From: Blattamonas nauphoetae
Lineage: Eukaryota > Preaxostyla > Oxymonadida
Length of the DNA stretch: 64,000 nucleotides
Assembly (NCBI GenBank): GCA_033064195.1
Contig: JARBJD010000098.1
Coordinates: forward strand, 62,001 to 126,000
Reading direction: 5' to 3'
Numbering within the stretch: position 1 is the first letter of the stretch; each line of letters opens with the position of its first letter. A program made the position numbers and the translations under genes. Positions 55,801 through 64,000 of this stretch are shown here, in pieces. The notes beneath the pieces were generated by a model that saw only the letters and a list, made by a program, of their open reading frames with translations, was not told where the DNA came from and made no database searches.

Positions 55801-58215
55801 CGCTGTGAGAGAATCAGATCTCCACTGTCCAAATTGACAGTGATTGTTGGGTCGGTCGAGTGGGGTGGGGAGGGAGACGGAGAAAGGGGAGATTGATGTG
55901 AACGAGGCAGAAGGGAGAGAGAACGTGTGATTCACATTCTTCCCTCGCACCGAACACGCACACTGCTGCCCGACAACAAGAATTGGACACAACACATTCT
56001 CCATGAACGAGATCTGTGTGTGAGAGAGAGGGAAGGGGAGAGACGAGAATGGCGACTTCCTATTTAGGAGCTGCTCCCACTCGACATAAGTTTGTGGGTT
56101 GGCCTGAACTTGTCGTACTGTCTTCAGCGACGAGAGGATGGGATTGATAGTGGGAATGCGGAGGATGGGATTGACGCTGTGTGGAGAGAGAGAAGACGCT
56201 GCTGCTGTGGATTGGAAGGAGGAGAGGGACGACGATTGGTGGATGCGAGTGAGTGGGGACACAGGTGCGGAGTCGGGTGAGTGTGTTGTGGATTTCTTGG
56301 TTGGGATGGGGATGGACACCGGAACACGGATTCCACTCAGAAGTGTTGGTTCTTCTTTCAGCTCGTCGTCGAGTTGGAGCGAAGGCGGAAGGGCCGATTC
56401 GGTTTGATCAAGCCCATGATCGGTATCTTCCCGAGTATCGCCGACTGAGAGGATAAAATCGTGCAAAGGGTGTCGGACTTGAAGCAGGGGAAGGAAGAGG
56501 GGGTGGAGAGAGGGCGACTTCAGTCTTTCCATGGCGGGGCGGTATTCGATGAACATTTGGGTCGACTTGGCGTGGAATTCGTGTTCTGAGGGGATTTTCG
56601 AGCCCAGAGTGGAGACAATATGATGGGCGGGTGAATGCAAAGGGAGAGAGCCCTGTTGGGCAATGACGAGACCATGGAGGGAGATCAAGGTGGAAGTTGT
56701 TATGGGAAGGTGAATGCCTGGCGAAACGACCCCAAAAGACGAATAAGACGGGTTATGGAACGTGGGGAGGTCGGAAAGCTTGGGGGAGGCTTCGATATAT
56801 TCAAATTTCGTGCTGACATCGACAAAATCAGTGCAGAATTTGTTGAGCATCAATTTCCGCGCAGAGAAGATAAAAGGGTATGCCATCATCTGCAGATAGC
56901 TTTCTTTCGTTTCAAATGTGTCCAGGTTGACAGTAGTTTGCAAAACTTTCGCAATAAGGGTCAAATTTCGTCGAGATCTGAGATTGACAGCTGCTGCTAC
57001 AGAAGGCGGGGAGAGCTTCGAAGACAAAGGAAAATGGGGACAGTTCGGGAGATGGTCAAATAAAGAGCTAGAAGGCGTTTGCGAACGAAACCAAGATATT
57101 GTTTCGGGTGAGAGGATCTGGTAGGCCTCAGGCGTGAATATCGACGGTGAGACGAAACGAAGAAAGAAAACGGACAAAACGAGCGAATGTTTGTCACGAA
57201 TAGTCATTCCAGAACATGTGGGTGATTGGAGCATGATCGCACAGATCTGTCGGAGTGTGAATGGGATTTCACTCATCCGTGAATCAATTCGATTCAAAAG
57301 AACGGCAACACAATGCTCCAAATCAGCCTGATGGATGCTCACCAGCGAGGATATCTCTTTCCGGCAGATGGCGTCGTCTGGACCACAAGAATTTGTTATC
57401 CGGAGTGTTCGAGCGAGATTAACAGGATCGACTTCTAAATCGAGCGATTTGTCGGCGAGAACGGAATTTACAAAGGGACCGACAACAGAATGAAGATAAG
57501 AGAGACATTCTGAGGATCTGGAGATGGGTCAGAGATCAGGAAAAGTGGGATATACTTTGAATAGGCTGTTAATAGCTTAGAAGCAAAGGTATTCGCTCGG
57601 AGAAAATAGCGAGGATCACGAGAAGAGTTCATCTCATCCAAAACGGCATTCTAAAGAAAGAGGTGACGACAAGAATGGAGCACACGGAAATGAGACGAAG
57701 GAACAATTCTCGCTCTATTGGCGACACCCGCGGGGCGAAGAGTGGAAGGATTAAACTTTGAACCATATTGTCGAGTTCTTCGTGGGGTGAGTCTCGCCCG
57801 ATGCGAATTAAGATCTGAGGGTAGGATCGGAGAAGAAAGACGAGGTTGGAATATTTCTGGACAGAATATGAAATATAATTAATAATCAAACAGCTTCCCA
57901 TGATCCGAATGGCGCGAGAAGTGAGAGGAGCTGCTTTCTGTTGGTTTCGATCGTTGTGACGACAACTTCTTGTGATGTGGGCTTTGCGGCCATCAGTTTC
58001 TTGTACACTTGGAAGCAGAGCTCTTCAATTTGAAGAAGGAGCCGTTGTTTGTGAAATACAATCGATTCCGCTACTTTCTCTTGATATACATCTCCTGATG
58101 TGGTCGAGTGGTGAACTCACGTGAATATGAATGTACGCATACCAATATCAGGTTGGTTGAGCTTTTCGATGCGTTTAACAAGAGATACCACTTCTTGGAA
58201 GCGATGTAGAGTCAT
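52810..58215 (-). CDS. RasGAP-domain protein, 1749 aa, five exons
   Basis: Exons: 58215-58143, 58094-57892, 57856-57686, 57650-57556 and 57517-52810. All four introns are GT-AG, of 48, 35, 35 and 38 nt, and the exons sum to 5250 nt, an exact frame. The domain spans about residues 90-420: SPIERELFLRLIS, the arginine-finger loop RYFLRANTFASKLL (Arg near residue 167), then FFLRFVSPSIFTPEAY near residue 298 and RRNLTLIAKVLQTTVN. These are the conserved RasGAP blocks, so the protein should speed GTP hydrolysis on a Ras-like GTPase. After about residue 450 the protein is long and Ser/Pro-rich, with a Glu/Arg-rich coiled coil (about 1000-1080) and a final Gly/Ala/Pro stretch, probably disordered. 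No C2 or PH domain was seen. The start was chosen as the first Met that keeps the exon chain open. Confidence 0.88.
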
Positions 58216-58409
58216 TGAAAGTAAGAGAACTCCGGGATCCTGCCCTCAAACTCAATCTTGGAGTCGGGATCCCCAAAATACCGAACAAAATCTCTCATCA
58301 ATGAAGTGAAAATGGAATATCCAAGTTCCAAAGTCCATATAATACACGCAAACGAATCAAAACTGCCCCAAACACCCAACACAAAAAATAGCATAAATCC
58401 CCAACTGCC

Positions 58410-59161
58410 TCACGAGCAAGTGATGGACGTCTGACAAACCCCGCGTGCGTCGCAGGTCTTCTTCTTGACGCATTTCTGGCCACCTCCAGCACCTCCCCCA
58501 GCGCCAGGGAAGCCACTGAACCCACCAAAGTCAAATCCTCCGAAACTGAACGTGAATTGTTGTCCGCCGCCACCGAATCTATGGGAGGGAGGGGAAAAAG
58601 GGGAATATGAGAGAGAGGGGTGAGATGACATGAACGGGAAAATGATCTATACCCAAATGGAAATCCCCCGAAAGGGTTCCCACCGCCTCCTCCGCCTTGG
58701 AACTTGCCGCTTTGGACGTTTTGATCGTCGCCGGTGATGTCGTATTGGCGGCGAGTGTCGGGATTGCCAAGAATTTCGTAGGCTTGGAAAGGGGGGAAAA
58801 TGGGAGAATGAGGGGATGTGGAGAGAGAGGGGAATGATTGAGATGTAAGAGTCGCAAGTGGGATGAATATAAAAGGAGAAACGAGGTTATATCGCGAAAA
58901 GTGGTGAGATTGAGAAATTTTCCGATGACGCGAAGACGAGAAGTACAGTCGCAAACCGTTTGTAATCTCAGCGTATTTATCTGTGGCGTTGGGGTCGTCC
59001 CGATTCTTATCAGGGTGAAGCTTCATGGACAGCTCCCGGTATCTTTTCTTGATTTCTTGATGTGATGCATCTCTCCGAACGCCCAGAATTTTGTAGAGAT
59101 CTTTCTTGGCGCAGTTAAAGGAAGGGAGAAGTGTTAAGATGAGAAAAGCTTTGAGCAGCAT
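58410..59161 (-). CDS. Secretory-pathway DnaJ (J-domain) protein, 167 aa, three exons
   Basis: Exons: 59161-58957, 58782-58653 and 58578-58410. The introns are 174 and 74 nt, GT-AG, and exons total 504 nt in frame. The start at 59161 gives a signal peptide (MLLKAFLILTLLPSFNC); an in-frame Met lies 24 codons upstream but would hide it. The J domain follows at once (DLYKILGVRRDASHQEIKKR, HPD within KLHPDKNRDD, then NAYEILGNPDTRRQYD). After it comes a Gly/Phe-rich linker and a short tail with four Cys (KCVKKKTCDARGVCQTSITC). There is no zinc-finger domain or C-terminal substrate domain, so it is a type III-like J protein. It should stimulate an Hsp70 of the BiP kind in the ER lumen; that partner is inference. 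Confidence 0.88.
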
Positions 59162-59457
59162 GAGTGGAGCGGAATCCTGTATGGACCAGTTTTGATCAAA
59201 CCATAGATTCAGAATCGTATTCATCCATGTCAATAGTGAAACGAATTGGTGAGCTTTATTCCTTCAATCTTTGAAAATTATCAATTCGTGTCATTTGTCC
59301 AGTGACAATATCCTCTGTATTTCAAACCAATCTGGACGAATTGTTTGAAATGATCAATGCTGGGTTGATCAATTTGTTTTGGTTCTGTTTACAGACCGCG
59401 TTTCGAAACGATCTCTATTCACCCTCTGAGTATTGAGCCCAATCAACTATTTTTCGA

Positions 59458-60246
59458 ATGGACCATTCATCTTCTTCATTGAGCGAACCGAAGACAAAAT
59501 CGAATCCAGCACTCGCCAAACCAACCCTGAATGGGATTCGACCAGCACAACTCCTAACGTTGCCTCCCCTCCTGTTCACATCGCGTTCTCATTTTACAAT
59601 CGAGAACACCACAATCACTCGTTCAAGCACTAACGTGGATTCTCAAAGATATCTCGACAACAGCTCTGTTCTCCTGAAAACTCCAATCACACAAGGAATA
59701 TTGTCAGTCACCGTCACCGTTCTCTCCCGTTCCAAAGCCATTCGTTTGTCATTTTCTTGGTCATCGTCTTCAGCTCATTATGAAACTATCTTCATTGGTC
59801 TTCTCGACTCGACAGCTCATGTCCCCAAATTAGGTTAAGCTGTTGGTTGTGATGTTAAGGGTGTGCTTTCCTCGTTCTTATTTCTTCAGATTCCGTCTCT
59901 TTGGAGTCGTACACTGGTCTTCTCTTTTGCAACTCGTCATCCACGGGACACGAGGATCGCTTTGAATTCTGCCACTCCGAATTGAGAGAAGGGGATTGTG
60001 TGCGGATGGAGGTGGACATGGAATCGAGACCTCGAACAGTCCAATTCTTTGTGAATGGAAAAGCTGGACGGTCTTATGTTTCTGGTCTTCCACGATCTGT
60101 CAGACTCGGTGTTTGTTTCTTTATATTTTCATTTTTCTTTCAAGTTCACCGTGTTTGGACCAAAAACGTCCTTCCGAATCGACAGAATCACCCGACTGCG
60201 AAGACCAACTCCAATTTCCCGAGCAATGAACGAAATCAAGTGGTGA
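59458..60246 (+). CDS. SPRY-like domain protein 1, 232 aa, three exons
   Basis: Exons: 59458-59833, 59890-60110 and 60145-60246, with introns of 56 and 34 nt, total 699 nt in frame. The N-terminal 30 residues are Ser/Lys/Pro-rich. The rest resembles a SPRY/B30.2 sandwich: FTIENTTITRS, VTVTVLSRSKAIRLSFSWSS, IFIGLLDST, then EGDCVRMEVDMESRPRTVQF and FFVNGKAGRSYVSGLP, the usual last strands. It has no signal peptide or membrane segment, so it is probably a cytosolic binding protein. Its tandem paralogue starts 435 bases downstream with the same exon lengths. Confidence 0.8.
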
Positions 60247-60680
60247 TGAAATATCACTCATTCAGAGTGAGTGTGGGTGTTTTCTCGTTCGGACCAAGCA
60301 GTCAGAACTGACACCTCGCCACCAACTCGTAAACAGCTGCCTTCGTTCTTTTTCATGAAAGGCCTTGCATGAGAGTGTGTTTGCTTCTCTTTTCACTTCC
60401 GCAGATTCACTCTCACTGACTTCATCGACTGGGGATCTCTGGTGCAACACGCCATCAGCCCAACGCACACCTCAACATGAATACTGCCACGCCAAATTGA
60501 AAATAATCGATTGGTGTCACTAGTACCGTGATGATCTCCTTTTCATTTCACACCAATCGGAACAATTTGTCAAAATTATCAATGCTGGGTTGATCTAGTG
60601 GAATTCATCTTTAATTCAGTTCACTTTTCAATCAATTTTCAGACGCCAACCGTCATTCTGCCCAATCAACCGTTTTTCGA

Positions 60681-61470
60681 ATGGGCCATTCATGTTCCTC
60701 ATTGAGGAAACCGAAAACCAAATCGAAACCAGCACTCGCCAAACCAACCCTGAATGAGAATGCACCAGCACAACTCCTCGCTCTGCCTCCTCTTCTGTTC
60801 ACATCTCCTTCTCATTTTACAATTGAGAACACCACAATCACTCGTTCAAGAGAAAACTTCGATCCTCAACGATTTTTCAACAACAGCTCGATTCTCCTGA
60901 AAACTCCCATCACACAAGGAATAATATCAGTCACCATCACCCTTCTCTTCCTTCCCAACACCGTTTGTTTGTCATTTTTCTCATCATCGCCTTCAGATGG
61001 CCCAGGAGGCATCAATATTGGTCTGCTCGACTCAACTGCTCCTGTCCCCAAATTGGGTGAAAACCTTGTATGGAATGTTCAAAGTGTGTTTGCTTCTCTT
61101 TTCATTTCAGCAGATTCTGTCTCGCTCTCTTCCTGCTATGGTTCTCTCTGCTCAAACACACCATCCACGGGACACCGACCTTCAATTACGTCCTGCCACT
61201 TGTTTTTGAAGGAAGGAGACTGCGTGCGGATTGAGGTGGACATGGAATCAACTCCTCGAAAAGTGCACTTCTTTGTGAATGGAAAAAGTGGTAACTATTT
61301 CGTCTCTGACCTTCCCCCATCTGTCAGAATTGGGGTTTGTTTCTTTTTTGTTTTCATTCTCTTTCAAGTTCACTGTTGATGGTCTCGGAACATCTTTCAG
61401 AATCGACAGAATCGCAGAACTGCGGAGTCCAACGCTTTACGCCCCGAGAATTAGAGAACTCAAATGGTAA
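60681..61470 (+). CDS. SPRY-like domain protein 2, 232 aa, three exons
   Basis: Exons: 60681-61056, 61114-61334 and 61369-61470, with introns of 57 and 34 nt. All three exons (376, 221 and 102 nt) equal those of the upstream paralogue. The first acceptor is a CAGCAG tandem (61108-61113); using the upstream site would add one codon. Conserved blocks are FTIENTTITRSRENFD, IGLLDSTAPVPKL, EGDCVRIEVDMESTPRKVHF and FRIDRIAELRSP. The first intron is also open in frame, so a longer form by retention is possible in principle. The pair clearly arose by tandem duplication. Confidence 0.8.
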
Positions 61471-61576
61471 TCACTCCAGAACGTAGACGTTCCATCTGAT
61501 TGCTTCTGATGTTCTTCCACAGAAGCGTAATCTGTTGCCGATGCCTGTCGCAACACTCCGACATTCTCCACCTCAA

Positions 61577-62130
61577 TCGTCCGCGATGCCCATCATTCCA
61601 CACACTCTCTCTGCTCTCTCCTTTTTCACGATGATACACGAATGATCTGTTCACTTGATGCAGCAGGTGTGAATGGGATACAAAGAATGAAAAAAGTTGA
61701 TTTCGAACAGACAAGGGACATCGCTCTGATCAGCCCATCCATCCGCACAGCGTCATTTCGGATGATCAGTGTCCACCCCTGCGTTAATATAAAGCACATC
61801 ATTGTGCTCTCCCAACTAAACGAGACATCGACAACACAGCGCAACAAGTCACTCTGCATCTCCAATATCAGATGATTTTGTGCTGAACCGTCACCAAGCC
61901 AACATTCACCGCACTTTCCTTGTTGGACTTGTTCTCCATTTCTACGACAAAGCCAAGACAGCCCGCGGAATTGTCGTCGATGCTTGAAGTGAGTGGAGAT
62001 GTGCAAGCCACATCCAAACGAAGTGGAGCATGCAGAAATGAATGGAAAAGCTGGGATGGACAGAATCCGCACTCGCAAACAAGGAAAAGTCTCAATCGAC
62101 AGTCGACACAAATAGATCCTGAACAATCCT
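61577..62130 (+). pseudogene. Fragment related to 46033-46697
   Basis: The plus strand reads PIIPHTLSALSF, then RMICSLDAAGVNGIQRMKKV and ISPSIRTASFRMISVHPCVN. In another frame it reads CWTCSPFLRQSQDSPRNCRR, VEMCKPHPNEVEH and RIRTRKQGKVSIDS. These are the same blocks as on the minus strand at 46 kb. A short intron or a frame change separates the parts near 61870-61900, and a stop falls in the second part. I do not recognise the family. Confidence 0.45.
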
Positions 62131-62293
62131 TACAACGGAATTTAGCGATCTATATCAAGTATTTCTGTGTTGCATCTCATTTTCATTGTTTTTCCGTCCT
62201 TTTCTCTGGATGATCCAATCTCCCAAAATTTCTCGATCTAACAGTCCCGTAATCCGTGCCGACTCCCGTTGAAAAGAATAAACAACAATTTCT

Positions 62294-64000
62294 ATGTCTG
62301 AACAAGAGGTGGAGCCAACTGAACGTACCACGGTATTGCCTTAATTCTCACCAGATCTTCGTTTTCTCCCACATTTTGCGTCTTCGCTGACATTTCATTT
62401 CTCCCCTTTTTCTCTCTTAACAATGATTGACATCTCTCGTTCAGGAGGAAAATGAAGACGAAAGTGTGATATTATCAGAATTCATGGTCATTTTTCCCGA
62501 TTATTTCTCCAGCGGTTGAAGGGTCAACTGGACGTACTTCGGGTGGAGAAGAGAATGAGACTGAAAATAACACCGAATCTCAACAAGGAACAGCACGAGA
62601 CGGAGATGAGGAAGATGAGGAAGAGAGTGAACAAGATGGGGATGCCAATACAACCGAGAGAAAGGATGAAGATGATCAATCAGAACAAGAAAAAGAAGAA
62701 GGAGAAAAGGATGAAGAGAACGAACAAGACAAGCCGGACGATGCGGAGCCATCCGAACAACCTGAACCAGCCCGCATTCCCACACCTCACTCGCCAGCCG
62801 AAGATCAAACTTGGTCACCGCCACCAACAACAAAGCCAAAGAAAAGTGGAAAACCGAAGCCAAAGGCAAAGCCCGAGAATCGACCAGCCTGGGGATCACG
62901 TCCGAAAGCACGAGCGGAGGAAGGGTGTGTGATTTGAGGATCACGAAAATTGAATCTTCTCATTCGTTATTCTGACAGTTTTTGTGGATTTCTCTTCATT
63001 ATTCGGTGACTACCGGACTTTTTCATTGTCCCCCTCATTTTACTTTCTATAATACCTCCCCCAACCTATCATCATCATCTCTTTTCTTCTCCTCTCCCTC
63101 CACAAACAGTTCGCATGTCCGTCGCGTCCCTCGAAACACGTCACCCAATGCCTCCCTCTCAGGATCAGGCCCAAAAACGAAGAAAGCCGATTATTTGCTT
63201 CAAAAAACAAGATTGGAAAGCGACGAGATTCCGCCGCCTCCAAAAGACAAAAGGTGTGCTGAAAGGGCTTGTGGAGGGATATCTCGAAGAGTGCATTGTT
63301 TTAAGTTGGCGTATCTTCGAGACTATAGTCTCATTATTTTCGTTTTGTTTTTTTTGACTTTTCATCACCTCTGTCGTGAATCTCTCTTCATTTTTCATAT
63401 CTTCTCCTCATCTCTTTGTGTAGCATGGCATCAACACGCAAATCAGGCGGATCGGAAAATGTCGACGACTTGGCGCAGGTGAAAATGGAAGCCCAAACGC
63501 GAAAACGAATTGTTCAGAACGACATTGAAACTCTGAAAATGCGAATATTGAAGCTGGAGAAGGAGCAGGAGAGTGCAGTGAATGCATCGAAGACATTGAT
63601 GAAGCGAAAGGAGAATAAAGAGAAGATCAAAAAAGATGTCCAGGAACAGACTGAAATCCGAGAGAAAATAACACGAGAAAGACATAAGAAGATGGAAAGT
63701 GATTCTGAACGACGAATGGAGGAGAGAAGACAGAAGAAAGAGCTGCTGCAGGTATGAGCCGTCATTCGTTCATTTTTCTCCTTTTTTGCGTTTTGCTCCG
63801 AGATTGATTGTTCTCTTCCTCTTCCTCGCTCTTTTATTCATCATTACTCGTCTCATTATGGCATTTTCCTCACTCACCCAGAAACAACAAGAAGAGATTA
63901 TCAACGCGAGGCGAAGAGCTGCAGAGGAGGAAAAAGAACTCACTCGGATCCATGGGGAACAGGTGCGGCGATACCAACTGAAAATGGTTGAAGAACGGCG
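62294..64000 (+). CDS. Acidic / coiled-coil protein, 5' part (runs off the window)
   Basis: Exons: 62294-62332, 62445-62463, 62513-62924, 63110-63253, 63424-63751 and 63884 onward. All introns are GT-AG (112, 49, 185, 170 and 132 nt) and phases agree throughout. The start is MSEQEVEPTE. A strongly acidic region (DGDEEDEEESEQDGD), a Pro/Lys-rich linker (PPPTTKPKKSGKPKPKAKPE), a short basic block (GSGPKTKKADYLLQKTRLE) and then a long Lys/Glu/Arg coiled coil follow. A competing Lys/Arg-rich frame over 62516-62932 is set aside because it does not join the later exons. Acidic N-terminus plus coiled coil suggests a cytoskeletal or nuclear structural protein, but no family is recognised. Confidence 0.7.

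Noticed and set aside
53113-57124. Many plus-strand frames across 53-57 kb
   Set aside because: They are antisense of the long RasGAP exon and have Ser/Pro/Leu-rich composition without domains.
62516-62932. Lys/Arg-rich 138-codon frame
   Set aside because: The acidic frame over the same bases joins in phase to exons on both sides, while this one does not.
1-64000. CRISPR arrays, bacterial operons or ribosomal RNA
   Set aside because: No regularly spaced short repeats, Shine-Dalgarno-led gene strings or rRNA-like stretches were seen; genes have introns and the content is eukaryotic.

Overview
The window looks like nuclear DNA of an intron-rich protist with the standard genetic code. Gene models that I could close have GT-AG introns of mostly 31-57 nt, with a few of 74-185 nt. 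The dominant family is large secreted or single-pass proteins with right-handed beta-helix and Ig-like repeats, some ending in a degenerate kinase domain. From memory this resembles a metamonad of the oxymonad type, such as Blattamonas nauphoetae; that assignment is inference, not something proved here.

Layout. 1-2824 is the end of a large DNA transposon (family A) that cuts off a beta-helix gene at 2825-3438. 3.7-4.9 kb is a broken SPRY-like gene. 5.7-18.1 kb holds three minus-strand surface-protein genes or fragments: a beta-helix receptor with a pseudokinase tail (5745-9265), a giant secreted beta-helix/Ig-like protein with a 1254-bp internal tandem duplication (9486-16181), and the membrane/pseudokinase end of a third (16898-18097). 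18.1-29.0 kb is gene-poor: a tRNA-like sequence, a decayed alanyl-tRNA synthetase copy, a nearly whole DIRS-type retroelement fossil (about 21342-25891) and a dispersed hairpin repeat.

29077-40010 is a complete family A element of 10.9 kb, bounded by CAGGCTTCTGA ends and a perfect 8-bp target duplication. It holds a damaged hAT transposase, an unrecognised multi-frame gene and an IP3-receptor-like channel remnant, and it is itself invaded by a 521-bp non-autonomous relative (37940-38460). Copy 1 at the window start is the same end in inverted orientation and almost identical.

41.2-52.6 kb is another surface-protein cluster full of insertions. A beta-helix gene is split by an 889-bp foldback element (44778-45666). 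A paralogue of the 5.7-9.3 kb gene is split by a 2426-bp DDE-type transposon (47219-49644). In both cases removing the element and one target duplication rejoins the host frame exactly.

52.8-64 kb is ordinary gene-dense host sequence: a RasGAP protein (5 exons), an ER-type DnaJ protein (3 exons), two tandem SPRY-like genes with identical exon lengths, a fragment shared with 46 kb, and the 5' part of an acidic/coiled-coil gene. The first half is therefore a surface-antigen and transposon region, the last 11 kb a housekeeping region.
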